A program made the position numbers and the translations under genes. The notes below the pieces were generated by a model. The model did not search any database. It was not told where the DNA came from and saw nothing but the letters and a program-made list of their open reading frames with translations. A stretch of DNA of 64,000 nucleotides from Actinostola sp. cb2023 (lineage: Eukaryota; Cnidaria; Anthozoa; Actiniaria; Actinostolidae): positions 142,501 through 206,500 of the forward strand of contig JAUJYZ010001358.1 in NCBI GenBank assembly GCA_033675265.1, given 5' to 3'. Positions 1 through 10,870 of the stretch are shown piece by piece (the stretch's first letter is position 1; each line of letters opens with the position of its first letter).

Positions 1-310
1 CCTACCTACCTATACCTATCTACCTACCTGTCATCAACCTACCTACAGTACCTACCTGTCATCTACCTACCTACCTATACCTATCTACCTACCTGTCATC
101 TACCTACCTACCTACCTACCTATACCTATCTACCTACCTGTCATCAACCTACCTACAGTACCTACCTGTCATCTACCTACCTACCTACCTACCTATACCT
201 ATCTACCTACCTGTCATCAACCTACCTACAGTACCTACATGTCATCTACCTACCTACCTATACCTATCTACCTACCTGTCATATATCTACCTACCTACCT
301 ACCTGTCATA
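1..310. repeat. CCTA-type tandem repeat, left block
   Basis: Tetranucleotide CCTA/TACC runs are organised into longer units containing CTACCTGTCAT and CAACCTACAGTA. The same array resumes at 533-800, so this is the left half of one array split by a transposon at 313-529. No coding sense is evident; the open frames across it are translations of the repeat. Confidence 0.95.
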
Positions 311-312
311 TA

Positions 313-529
313 CAGCAATATGCAGAAATTCTGATCCTTTTAACTAAAATACACACATATATCAAATATCTACTTTAAATCATGGGATAGCTTCCATGAT
401 ATTTTTTTCATAAAGCCTCGCTGGCAGACAAATAGAAAAAAATATCAGCGTAGCCATCCCATAATTTTAAGTAGATTTTTGATATATATGTATTTTAGTC
501 AAAAGGATCAGAATTTCTGCATATTGCTG
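313..529. mobile_element. Palindromic MITE inserted in the CCTA array
   Basis: The ends are inverted copies beginning CAGCAATATGCAGAAATTCT and continuing for about 60 bp (through ATCCTTTT.ACTAAAATA to the TCATGGGAT/ATCCCATAA region). The dinucleotide TA lies outside each end (311-312 and 530-531), as expected for a TA target duplication of Tc1/mariner-type elements. It has no transposase and is a non-autonomous element of about 217 bp. The class assignment rests only on the TA duplication. Confidence 0.8.
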
Positions 530-532
530 TAT

Positions 533-800
533 CTACCTACCTGTCTCCTGTCTAACTATATACCTACCTACCTACATGTCATCTATCTACCTACCTATAC
601 CTATCTACCTACCTGTCATATATCTACCTACCTACCTATATCATATCTACAGTACCTACCTGTCATCTACCTACCTATACCTATACCTATCTACCTACCT
701 ACCTGTCATATATCTACCTACCTACCTATATCATATCTACCTACCTGTCTCCTGCCTAACTATATACCTACCTACCTACATGTCATCTATCTACCTACAT
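533..800. repeat. CCTA-type tandem repeat, right block
   Basis: Continuation of the array at 1-310 with the same CTACCTACCTGTCAT units plus CATATCTACAGTACC variants. It ends where non-repetitive sequence begins (TTGGGCTTAAAACAG). Confidence 0.93.
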
Positions 801-1336
801 TGGGCTTAAAACAGTTTTGTGTCCTTTTTGCACAAGACAAGCTCATGACAGTTGATAGAATAACTTTTAGTGTTTGGTCAGTGAAATGTTCTAACGACAT
901 TTGCTTCCTTTCTGCACTGGGAAGACAGACTTGTGCGCGCTGGAGAAGTGCTCTCAGAAACGCTAGTATTTGACCAGTGGTATGCCAGTTGACCGATTAA
1001 CATACTGAGTGTTGTTTTTGTGTAGTTTTAATGTTCAATTACGACCTGACTGCAGTCTCTGTAGGTTGTTATCATTAAGGACTTTGCATTTTAATTAAAG
1101 TGATAGCATTAACACCTAGTTGTTGTTATGTACACAGTATTTTCTAGAATCGTTTTAAAATAATACTTGATATGTCTTATTAAGGCCACTTGATAATAAC
1201 GTAACTTTATTTTCATAGTTTGTTTATAAATTACTTTTTAATTATAGTTAAAATAATATTATATTTTTTGATGAGATTGTATATTTGAGTTTTTTAATTT
1301 CCTTTGTTATTCAATAAAACCATTATTATTATTATT
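801..1336. other. AT-rich intergenic DNA, no gene seen
   Basis: AT-rich unique-looking sequence that ends in an (ATT) run just before the foldback element at 1337. I see no exon-like open frame with splice signals. The end TTCAATAAAACCATTATTATT resembles a retroposon 3' tail, but no body can be recognised. Confidence 0.5.
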
Positions 1337-2783
1337 CAGTCAAAGAGTAAAAATCTGTAAAAATCTGTGCGCAAAACTGAAGAGCAACTTTCCGACATAT
1401 CATGTTCATGAAGACATCAAAAACCGACATTTAATTGTCAATATTCTCTTACAGCTATGTTACGTCACGCGTAATGCACCTATCAATGTTAAGCCCCCGG
1501 GGGGGGAGGCCGGGCTAGGGGTGGGGATTAGACTTTTTTTGTTTTTTTTTGGTCAAATACCCCACCATCGGGATTCTGAATTAGGTCAAATGCAACTAAA
1601 AATCCCTACCTGGGGACAAATTCAGGGGTCAAATGTCCCCAGGTGGGGCTTCAGAATGGTAAATATCGCCAGTTAAAATACTGAACACTCTGGTATTAAA
1701 TGGAGAATGAAATGCTTGATACAATTTTGTATGCTCTCTTTGATACTTATTTGATACTTATTTGCATGCCTTCTTTGATAGGTAGCTTACGCTAATACAT
1801 GAAGAAAGGATAAGTCTAAAGAAATATGATTACTTAGTAACAATAAGATAACAATAAAGTATTATCAAACAACAAGATGCCAATATCAACGCTGTTTATT
1901 GGCCTACCACTTTTCATTACAACTATAACAAAACCATGTGTTGGTGTTTTGTACATTAGGAAGGCCCAAATATCTAATATATGAAAAGAAATATGGGGGA
2001 AAAGAGCATATAAATCCAACATCTTACCTTGCCGATCGGCCATTTAAAATCCCATGCGGTTCAACAAATCTGCGGGGGGTACTTGACCTTTCATGTCCAG
2101 TCCTCCCCGGTTAATCTAGACCCACCGTGCCACTACCCCAAGGGAGGGGCTCATGTTTGGCAAATTTCCCCACCTTGGGGGACAGCATGAATGGCAAATG
2201 CCCCACTGTGGGGCATTAAGTGTTGATCTAATCCCCACCCCTAGCCCGGCCTCCCCCCCCGGGGGCTTAACATTGATAGGTGCATAACCAGTAAATCGGA
2301 ACATTCAAATGAAGTTTTGAAGTCTAGAATCGAGTCTCGAACATTCAGACAGAAAAATCAAATCCCCGCTAAATATTTTCTCAAAAACGTTCATAAAATT
2401 AAAATTAAATTAGATGAAAATTTGTGTCAGCTAAGCCTACATACTCTGCAATCACAACAGCCTGAGTAAACCGCAGATATCTGTTACTTTTTTCTTATAG
2501 ATATATTCGTGGAGATTTGATTTTTCTGTCTGAATGTTCGAGACTCGAGTCTAGACTTCAAAACTTCATTTGAATGTTCCGATTTACTGGTTACGCGTGA
2601 CGTAACATAGCTGTAACATGCTGAAAGATTTTCGAAGAAAAAACTTCACTATAGCAACACGTGAGGGGTGGCTGAGAACACATTGAACAATTGGAGTGAA
2701 CTGTACTGACAAAAATCAAATTTGTGTGCGATGTGGTCTTCAGTTTTGCGCACAGATTTTTACAGATTTTTACTCTTTGACTG
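1337..2783. mobile_element. Outer foldback element interrupted by a second MITE
   Basis: The left end CAGTCAAAGAGTAAAAATCT is matched in inverted orientation at 2740-2783. The arms continue inward for over 200 bp: ACAGCTATGTTACGTCACGC at about 1451-1470 pairs with the segment at 2593-2612, and the 2285-2365 segment pairs with about 2512-2598. Removing the insertion at 1475-2284 leaves a palindromic element of about 640 bp. No transposase frame is visible. Confidence 0.85.
1475..2284. mobile_element. Inner MITE with TAA target duplication
   Basis: The termini are inverted copies of TGCACCTATCAATGTTAAGC followed by a C/G run. TAA is found on both sides (1472-1474 and 2285-2287). The empty site is preserved in the other arm of the host palindrome near 2588-2600, which reads straight through ACGCGTAACCAG on its complement. 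A 3-bp TAA/TTA duplication is typical of PIF/Harbinger elements. The interior holds further inverted GGGG/CCCC-rich segments and no transposase. Confidence 0.85.
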
Positions 2784-3034
2784 AAGAACGTCTTATAATA
2801 ATAATAATAATAATAAAAATGGTTAAAAAATCCTTATTTACAAAATTTAAAATGAACGCTTGGATTGTTCAATAACAATTAACTAATGATATTAAAATAA
2901 TAATAATAATAATAATTAAACGTTTTATTTCTAGTGGTCATTGCACTTAGCTATCGTAGATAGTTTCCAGGCATGCTACGTTGAGTCCATACTCCGTTAC
3001 TTACTATACATTCTATATTCTGTACACACTACAC
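2784..3034. repeat. AT-rich DNA with (ATA)n microsatellites
   Basis: Two AAT/ATA microsatellites (about 2797-2815 and 2897-2918) in otherwise unremarkable AT-rich sequence. Confidence 0.7.
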
Positions 3035-3192
3035 TCATCTCATTTCATCCGTATTTCCTGCTAACATGTCCCTCGCTGCTTGTACCACCTCACTCCAGTT
3101 CTTCCAGCCAAAACCCTTCCGTTCCTTCTCCACTATCATTCTCCATGTATCCTTAGGTCGGCCTCTATTCCTATTGCCTGGTGGTGCAAACA
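3035..3192 (-). pseudogene. LINE reverse-transcriptase C-terminal relic
   Basis: Read on the minus strand this gives about 50 residues containing NRNRGRPKDTWRMIVEKE, then GFGWKNWSEVVQAARD, ending in a stop at 3035-3037. The block RGRP..TWR..VEKE followed by W.E....ARD is the familiar extreme C-terminus of many animal non-LTR retrotransposon polyproteins. No upstream reverse-transcriptase domain is visible, so this is a 5'-truncated, dead copy. Family assignment beyond non-LTR is not possible here. Confidence 0.7.
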
Positions 3193-3285
3193 CTCATCTC
3201 ACTACTAATGATTTAGTTTTTACTGACCAATGGTATTACAGAATTCAATTGTACGTTATATAAGTTAGTGATTTTCAGTTTAAAT

Positions 3286-3325
3286 ATACCACTGAAGAAG
3301 CCTTCACCGGCGAAACGTCTGAATA
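3286..3325 (+). other. CTGAAGAAG-hairpin-GAAACGTCTG motif, copy 1
   Basis: CACTGAAGAAG, a small GCC/GGC hairpin, then GAAACGTCTG. The same layout recurs at 9033-9071. CTGAAGA and GAAA match the two conserved single-stranded blocks of a hammerhead ribozyme (CUGANGA and GAAA). Stem III would have almost no length, so activity is doubtful. It may instead be a retroelement terminal motif. Confidence 0.4.
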
Positions 3326-4078
3326 CGCGTTTGTCGTCTATTTCCTTTGCCTGACGAAGTTAAATACCTTCAATTCAATAATAATAATAATAATAATCAT
3401 CATCGATATCATCATAATAATAATATGATAATAATAATAATAGTAAACGTCTTTCCAATGAATTTCCAAGGTTCTTCAATCGTTAAGGTTGCCCATCACT
3501 ACAGATGTAAAATAATAATATATAGTAATTATATTAATTAAAAATAAAATTAAAATAATGACAGGATGTAATCGAAACATCATAATCTTATATCACTAGT
3601 TTTTCTTATAAAATAAAATAATAATAATAAATTACAAACTAGCCCGAGGTATAGACTGTAACCTATCAGAGTGATCTGCTGACTTGCCCGTGACAGCTAG
3701 CCTTGCGTTCTATTATATAAGGCCACTACATGATAATGAAACTTCAGAATTTTTTAGTCTATTGGCGCGGCCCGTATATCCATTTAAGGAAATCACTGCA
3801 ATCTGCAATCACTTTCAAAATAGGGGACTAAATAACTCGTTTCCAAGGCCTTCTCTATTTTAAAAGAACGAGAAGAAATGGATCGAATTTTGCATCGGCC
3901 TACCATTAAAGATGTGACCGCAGAGAATCATGGGACTAATATGCGCGTGCTTTAGAAATGCCATTATAAATTTCATAATAATTTAGATTTTCAATGAGTT
4001 TGGTTACAAAATATCCATGACGTAAACGGCTAAAAATAGAAATTCCCATGATCCTTTAAGTATCCCACATGTTGAAAC
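3326..4078. other. Intergenic AT-rich DNA with AAT microsatellites
   Basis: Contains (ATA)n runs near 3378-3440 and 3510-3630 and otherwise unique sequence. No convincing exon, RNA gene or transposon end was found. Confidence 0.5.
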
Positions 4079-4366
4079 TGTATACAGCTAATTCAAAAGA
4101 ACGTTGTCCTAGGTTTTGTTGCATATTGCATTCCCAGACTGAAGTGCATTATGGACTGATCAATACATGTGTTCATTTGCGTTGCGTTGCCGAAACTGAG
4201 ATCATGGATGACTGTCAGGACTTCCCTGATATTTGTTTGCGGGTTTTTGAACCCCAAAATAGAAGAAAACACATGTATTGATCAGTCCATAATGCACTTC
4301 GGTCTGGGAATGCAATATGTATGCGACAAAACTTAGGACAATGTTTGTTGAATTAGCTGTATATAG
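4079..4366. mobile_element. Foldback MITE, about 290 bp
   Basis: The left end TATACAGCTAATTCAA and its continuation through TTCCCAGACTGAAGTGCATT to TGATCAATACATGTGTT are matched in inverted orientation up to 4366. Each arm is about 120 bp, with about 70 bp of unique interior. There is no transposase. Confidence 0.8.
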
Positions 4367-4608
4367 ATATATTTATCACTACAAAATACACCAGTGAACA
4401 ATGGGTGTTTTTCTTCGCCGGTGTTATTTGCGTGAGCTGAGTCAAAACAACCCTTCATGACCCCCCATCGTCACCACACGAAACCATGTAATAATTCACA
4501 GTCACCGTGATTTCTTCTGGTTCAAACTCGTGGCTGTTTTCGAGTTTCTTTTGCTACGTTTTTCATTCCGTTTCAGTGTTCTAAATTCAGTGAATGTTTC
4601 AGATTTAA

Positions 4609-4625
4609 CAAATAGAAAACGTTTC

Positions 4626-4656
<31 letters not shown>

Positions 4657-4713
4657 GGAAGTTTGGGAGAAGTCGAGAGCTATGTAAACACGGGAAAACG
4701 TTTTCTATTTGTT
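4609..4713. mobile_element. Short foldback element
   Basis: AAATAGAAAACGTTTCCCGT through TGTTTACATAGC pairs with GCTATGTAAACACGGGAAAA through CTATTTG at 4680-4713, leaving a loop of about 40 bp. A related GTTTACATAGCCT segment occurs at about 5680-5700, so this may be one part of a larger degenerate element. Confidence 0.65.
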
Positions 4714-5760
4714 TTATAAAATAACTGCAAGGATTTCTTTCGTAAAACTCCTTTGTTTACGCGAGATTTTAGTGATCAAAATTTAAATTCTCCTGAAAAG
4801 CGTCAAAAATCGCCCATCATCCAATCAAATCTCACGAAAGAAATCAAAAATGGCAAAGCGACTCGACAACTTTTATATGTGCCGTTTACTGTTTTGACAC
4901 GAAAAACGATTTGAAGAATGCTATTTTCTGTCAGAAAATCACAGAAGAATGCTTGTTACACTTTGTTTTTGTATCCTGTGAACACGAAGAAAAGTGAGAA
5001 AAGCTGAGCCGAATCACGATCAATGACGAAGAGTCGTCAAACTTTCTGAAATATTTGACAACTTGATGAATGGAGCACGAAGTCAGGTAGCCAAATATCC
5101 AGTTTTTGTCGTATTTTTGAATCTTTTCGTCGCTTTTCTCGACAAGAATGTATAAACGATGAACGTTTCTGAGACATTTCAATATTTTTTGTTTTTCTTT
5201 GACATATTTTACTAGAGATATGAATGTTCTGGCGAACCCGCCGTGTAGCTACAAGAATCGCTCTGTTTTCACTGTTTTGTGAGTATAAATACGGCTATAT
5301 TTTCAGTCGTACACTTGAGAAAATATATGTGTAGCTATATAACTTACAAAATGGTTAGTATGTGATTGAGAAAACTGAGCCGTTATATTTAGCTTTCTTC
5401 GTTATTGTGGACAAAAATAATTGGACGATTCTTCGAGTTTCTTGCCGTGTTTGAACTTGAAGCTCAATTCTTGCAAAATTACTAAATTTTCGGTTTAAAA
5501 TCATCAAAATCACATCTACATAGAACTTGAACTTAATTAAACAAGAAAAACTGTGATTCTATGGCTTTTGCTTAGTAAATAATACATGTTTGACAACAGA
5601 AAAAAATACATTTGTGGTCAGTTATTTTTACAATCAAATCCACTGCATCGCTTCAAGGTTGTTCAAGGTCATGAACCATGTTTACATAGCCTCATATCAA
5701 CATAGTAATTAACCAATCAGAGCGCGCGTTATATCTAAATTATTTTATAATGCTCTTTTT
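4714..5760. other. Intergenic sequence, no gene recognised
   Basis: Mostly unique AT-rich DNA. The segment at about 5680-5755, including ATGTTTACATAGCCTCATAT and CCAATCAGAGCGCGCG, resembles dispersed repeat sequence. Open frames here are short, lack splice context and show no recognisable domain. Confidence 0.4.
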
Positions 5761-5814
5761 AATGCACCGTCACTTTTGTCACTGAATGCGGGGTTTTTCG
5801 TACATTGGAACCGC

Positions 5815-6082
5815 GCGCGCTATCTCGAACTCGGTTACTTGAAAGCCTCACTTTCTTTACTTTTTTTATTTTTTTTTATTTATTTTTTTTACTTTTTTTT
5901 TTACTTTCCTGTAAAATCTACTCGGTTATTTCCAGCTCGCGCTAGCTATCTCTGCTTTATTATTTCCGCAGTCTATAATTGCTTGTAATTTTGTTTTGCT
6001 AAGCGCCGTTTCCAATAAAGCTGTTAAAGAAATAATCTCGAACAATTTTTCGCTCCCTTGACAGTTCGAGATAGCGGGGGTT
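5815..6082. mobile_element. Possible degenerate MITE
   Basis: GCGCTATCTCGAACTC near 5818 and GACAGTTCGAGATAGCG near 6061 form a short inverted pair around T-rich sequence. Only the ends match, so the call is weak. Confidence 0.35.
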
Positions 6083-7490
6083 TAGATTATAATTAGCCGT
6101 CTCTGATACATCAGGACCCCCGTTGGCCTTCATATGCCCCGAAGGGATACCTCAAGAGACTCGTTATAGAAAGCGGTTTATTATACCTAACGACAATAAT
6201 CAAGTCGTGCCTTTGTGAGAGACGCCGACAAAACCGGCTCGCGTGACAGACACCAAGCGACCCTAACCGTTAAGTGAACACTTTGTCTATGTGCTCGGAT
6301 ATTTTGTTTAAGCATAAAAGAGTGCCGTGTTGGTTATAGAACTCGCTCAAGAGACGAGACAAAAGGGGACAAAACCCTCTGATGTCGACATTGTCTGGCT
6401 TTCTATCTGAGTCTTTCTTCTGGCACGCAGTTCATACAAATCGCAGATTTACACAATGCTGGCTATTAACTTAAGTCAAATAGGAACTCAATGTTAGCTG
6501 TATGAAACAAGGCAAACAACTAAATAAACGGTGGAAATTGGAAGGGACCGGAGGGATTCCGTGTCGTCAGGTTGTGGGCGTGGCGTCGACACGTGCCCGC
6601 AGGGAAGTAATACGTGCATCTATATTAACGTCTAATCACACTTACGTGTAACAAGAAGTATTATACTAAATACAATTGCACGTTATATCTGCCTTTTGAG
6701 ATTTATTCTTTGACTTATTGATTAATTATAAGTATTAGAATAATAGGTTGATTAATGAATTAGCTAAACGTAACCTCACATTTACATGAACGGAAAGCTA
6801 CAGGAAGACGAATACTGGAGGCAAGTTAGTTTGTCGGTATTACAGAGCTTCCGCCTCTCACTCCCTACAGACTATAAGTCTATGCACGCTATATCTGCCT
6901 TTGTGGGTATAATATCATAATAAATGAAATTAATAATGGTTGAATTAATTAATTATCGATTAGTAAACTAAAATCACAGAGGAAAGTTAAAAAGATGTAA
7001 ACATGCATGCTATGTGTTATTTCAAAGATTTATTCGTTGATTTATTAATCAAGGATAAATATTAAATTATTAATTATCTGATGAATTCGTTATCGATTAG
7101 TCAAACTAAAAAAAATTGAAAATGAAATTTAAATATGAAATTAATAATTCAATAATAAATAATATAATAATTAATGAATTATCGATTAGTCAACCTGTTT
7201 ATATTTGTATATAGTTAATATTATTATTATTATATATCTGTGACGTAATTTTACCAAATTTGGTCATTTTTGCGGGCTCGGAAAAATACATTCGCAGCTC
7301 GTAAAATATCAGCCCGTAATACCCGAGAAAACATCTAATAAGCTGTATTTATTATCGTAGTATCTAGTAGTTTGTATATTATATACTTATTGTAGCTGTT
7401 GGTTATTGTTAAGATTGTAAAGCGCTATAGAAATTTAATAAATTGTTATTATTATTAATAATGAATTTCGGGAGCCAATCAAAACGCGCC

Positions 7491-7517
<27 letters not shown>
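6083..7517. other. Intergenic DNA with a retroposon-like tail
   Basis: 6083-6600 is unique and of mixed composition. 6600-7400 is AT-rich with repeated AATTAATTATCGATTAGTCAA-like phrases (each shorter than that string here). At about 7410-7460, GTAAAGCGCTATAGAAATTTA followed by (TTA)n resembles the 3' tail of a SINE/LINE. No gene is recognised. Confidence 0.4.
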
Positions 7518-7524
<7 letters not shown>

Positions 7525-7629
7525 TAACAATTAGTCACCAAAGGCGAGGTGAATATCGGTGAATAATAACCGAGACGAAGTCGAGGTTATTATCACTGCT
7601 ATTCACTGAGCCTGAGGTGACTAATTGTT
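7518..7629. mobile_element. Small palindromic element
   Basis: AACAATTAGTCACC pairs with GGTGACTAATTGTT across a core in which GTGAATAATAACCGAG and CTCGGTTATTATTCAC-like sequences are themselves inverted (the right one is degenerate). It abuts the 24-bp inverted-repeat element at 7631-7767, suggesting one composite insertion. Confidence 0.65.
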
Positions 7630-7630
7630 T

Positions 7631-7767
7631 TAGTAGAATTACACAGGTGATTATTTGAAAAAATAAAAATAAATAAGCATTTTAAAGAAAATATTTCATA
7701 TTTCAGTCCGAAGTTCTCGACCAATCAGCGCGCTTGATTTTCTATAATCACCTGTGTAATTCTACTA
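7631..7767. mobile_element. MITE with TAGTAGAATTACACAGGTGA ends
   Basis: The ends are inverted copies of TAGTAGAATTACACAGGTGA plus TTAT, enclosing about 90 bp. It is non-coding and may be the partner of the neighbouring palindrome. Confidence 0.75.
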
Positions 7768-7872
7768 ATGTCAGTTATTATTTATTAACTTTATTAAAAC
7801 AAGTTAAACAGTTCTAAATCGAGGCAGAAACGGTTTATTTACAAAACTGAAAGTCAGAGACATACACCATAA

Positions 7873-9027
7873 CTGAATGAATCAGTTCTATACATCTGAA
7901 TGAATCAGTTCTATACATCTGAATAACTGAATGAATCAGTTCTATACATCTGAATAACTGAATGAATCAGTTCTATACATCTGAATAACTGAATGAATCA
8001 GTTCTATACATCTGAATAACTGAATGAATCAGTTCTATACATCTGAATAACTGAATGAATCAGTTCTATACATCTGAATAACTGAATGAATCAGTTCTAT
8101 ACATCTGAATAACTGAATGAATCAGTTCTATACATCTGAATAACTGAATGAATCAGTTCTATACATCTGAATAACTGAATGTTCTATACATCTGAATAAC
8201 TGAATGAATCAGTTCTATACATCTGAATAACTGAATGAATCAGTTCTATACATCTGAATAACTGAATGAATCAGTTCTATACATCTGAATAACTGAATGA
8301 ATCAGTTCTATACATCTGAATAACTGAATGAATCAGTTCTATACATCTGAATAACTGAATGAAATTCTATACATCTGAATAACTGAATGAATCAGTTCTA
8401 TACATCTGAATAACTGAATGAATCAGTTCTATACATCTGAATAACTGAATGAATCAGTTCTATACATCTGAATAACTGAATGAATCAGTTCTATACATCT
8501 GAATAACTGAATGAAATCAGTTCTGAATACATCTGAAATAACTGAATGAATCAGTTCTATACATCTGAATAACTGAATGAATCAGTTCTTCTATACATCT
8601 GAATAACTGAATGAATCAGTTCTATACATCTGAATAACTGAATGAATCAGTTCTATACATCTGAATAACTGAATGAATCAGTTCTATACATCTGAATAAC
8701 TGAATGAATCAGTTCTATACATCTGAATAACTGAATGAATCAGTTCTATACATCTGAATAACTGAATGAATCAGTTCTATACATCTGAATAACTGAATGA
8801 ATCAGTTCTATACATCTGAATCTGAATGAATCAGTTCTATACATCTGAATAACTGAATGAATCAGTTCTATACATCTGAATAACTGAATGAATCAGTTCT
8901 ATACATCTGAATAACTGAATGAATCAGTTCTAACATCTGAATAACTGAATGAATCAGTTCTATACATCTGAATAACTGAATGAATCAGTTCTATACATCT
9001 GAATAACTGAATGAATCAGTTCTATTC
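7873..9027. repeat. 31-bp minisatellite, about 37 copies
   Basis: The unit is 31 bp: GAATCAGTTCTATACATC followed by TGAATAACTGAAT. Copies are mostly identical, with occasional truncated units (8180, 8363, 8513-8540, 8590, 8820). High identity suggests recent expansion. The right edge runs directly into the CTGAAGAAG-hairpin motif. Confidence 0.95.
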
Positions 9028-9032
9028 ATCAC

Positions 9033-9071
9033 ACTGAAGAAGGTCTCTGGTCAGAGACCGAAACGTCTGTT
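9033..9071 (+). other. CTGAAGAAG-hairpin-GAAACGTCTG motif, copy 2
   Basis: CACTGAAGAAGGTCTC, then a perfect 8-bp stem (GGTCTCTG/CAGAGACC), then GAAACGTCTG. ACA before CTGAAGA and TGT after GTC can pair as a short stem I. It is more complete than the copy at 3286 and sits at the right boundary of the 31-bp minisatellite. A hammerhead-like fold is possible but unproven. Confidence 0.45.
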
Positions 9072-9174
9072 TGAAAAATATTTTTTTCAATATAAACTTC
9101 AAGTCAGAGACAACACCTGACTGTAACTTCACAATTTTTAAAGTTCTATACTAGTTTAAACACATGTTTGAAAC

Positions 9175-9605
9175 TTTTGCAACATTGCGTGGCAATATCG
9201 CTGGCAATTTTGTTGCAGCGTGTGTCCACCCATGAAACTGATTGCTCGCAATTAACTAGCGCGCGCTAATACGACGTAATTTGTTTGTTGCAGAAGTAGG
9301 ACTCGATTCTACTCCTGCAACATTGCGCGCAACATGTTGCAGAGGTGGACACACGCTGCAACAATACATGTTGCAGGGAATGTTGCACCGTGTGTCCGCA
9401 CCTTTACTCATGTCAGTGGATAGCATTGCTTGCAATTGACTAGCGCGCGCTCACAGGACGCAATTTGTAGCTCGCAATGTTGCTGAAGTAGAAATCGATT
9501 CTACATTGGAAAATTGCGTGCATGCAACATGTTGCACTGAGGGCCGGTGGACACACGCTGCAATTTAGTACATCAGTGTTGCAAACCATGTTGCACCGTG
9601 TGTCC

Positions 9606-9606
<1 letters not shown>
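9175..9606. mobile_element. TTGCAACATTGCG dispersed element, copy 1
   Basis: Two adjacent palindromic segments are built from GTTGCA/TGCAAC motifs (TTGTTGCAGCGTGTGTCCAC, GTTGCACCGTGTGTCCG). Closely related sequence lies at 49446-50297, including GAAACTGATTGCTCGCAATT. It is a non-coding foldback transposon family with at least two loci in the window. Confidence 0.8.

Positions 9607-9654
<48 letters not shown>
9607..9654. repeat. (ATA)n microsatellite
   Basis: About 15 perfect AAT/ATA repeats immediately after the element at 9175-9606. Confidence 0.95.
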
Positions 9655-9657
<3 letters not shown>

Positions 9658-10084
9658 GTTCTTGTATAGCGCATTTCACATTTTCTCAATGCGCTTTACA
9701 ACCGATGGAGTACTTTTTCGGGCTGCATATGAAACGCGCCCATGGTAGCCGAGCAGCTTAGTACAATCATGAGGAGTTAGCATGTTATGCCTCCAATTTG
9801 AAGTAGGCTGTTGAACCGGGTAGCAATCCCCTACTCGTACCTTTAGTTAAATAGTTCTTGGGTTATGGCAATCTGCATGAAATGTGGAAAATGTACTGCT
9901 ATCCCAGATACCCTTGCGGTCGTAGCTTCAACGAGTCATGGATGGTTTATAGTTATTGTGGCACATAATCCTTCAGCATCCTCAACTACACAGAGTCATC
10001 TATTTATATCCACGTATTAGCAGATTTAGTCTGTTTGTTTATCTATCAGCTCTGCCTAGTTAGTGACACAAATGAAACGAGCCC
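9655..10084. other. Intergenic DNA
   Basis: Starts with TAGCGCATTTCACATTTTCT and AATGCGCTTTACAACCG, a phrase resembling the GCGCTTTACAAAGCTC unit at 28.3-29.1 kb. Nothing gene-like is visible. Confidence 0.4.
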
Positions 10085-10870
10085 ATATTGTCATTGGGGA
10101 AAGCCACTTTAAAAGGGTTTATAAGTCTAAGTATACAACACTCTAGCCCCATATTTACCCTCATACAGTGTTCTTCATGAAATAAGCCGATATTGCCATT
10201 GGTGTAGTGCCACTTTTGAAGGTTCATAAGTCTAAGTATACAACACTCTAGCCCCATATTTACCCTCGTACAGTGTTCTTCAGGAAATAAGCCGATATTG
10301 CCATTGGTGTAGTGCCACTTTTGAAGGTTCATAAGTCTAAGTATACAACACTCTAGCCCCATATTTACCCTCATACAGTGTTCTTCAGGAAATAAGCCGA
10401 TATTGCCATTGGTGTAGTGCCACTTTTGAAGGTTCATAAGTCTAAGTATACAACACTCTAGCCCCATATTTACCCTCATACAGTGTTCTTCATGAAATAA
10501 GCCGATATTGCCATTGGTGTAGTGCCACTTTTGAAGGTTCATAAGTCTAAGTATACAACACTCTAGCCCCATATTTACCCTCATACAGTGTTCTTCAGGA
10601 AATGAGCCCATATTTTCATTTGTGGAAAGCCACTTTGAAGGTTCACTCAAGGTTTATAACTCTAAGTATACAACACTCTAGCCCCATATTTACCATCATA
10701 CATGTCTTATGTTAACAGATTCATAGTGTTCTTCAGGTTTATGTCTAAATATACAATACTCTAACCCCATATTTACTCTCATAAATGTCTTATATTAGCA
10801 GAGTGTTCTTCAGGTTTATGTCTAAATATACAATACTCTAACCCCATATTTACCCTCATACATGTGCTGT
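10085..10870. repeat. 105-bp tandem repeat with degenerate edge
   Basis: Five to six copies of a 105-bp unit containing CAGTGTTCTTCAGGAAATAA and ACACTCTAGCCCCATATTTA. They are followed at 10700-10870 by a shorter, diverged version of about 66 bp per unit. The period is divisible by three, so the minus strand stays open over 196 codons. That frame is a by-product of the repeat, not a recognised protein. Confidence 0.9.

Noticed and set aside
7873..9027. CRISPR-like regular array
   Set aside because: Repeats are contiguous without unique spacers, no cas genes, and the sequence is animal nuclear DNA.
10060..10650. 196-codon minus-strand frame with five 35-residue repeats
   Set aside because: The 105-bp repeat period happens to be divisible by three; no signal peptide, no domain, and repeats extend beyond the frame. 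Transcription would be needed to revive it.
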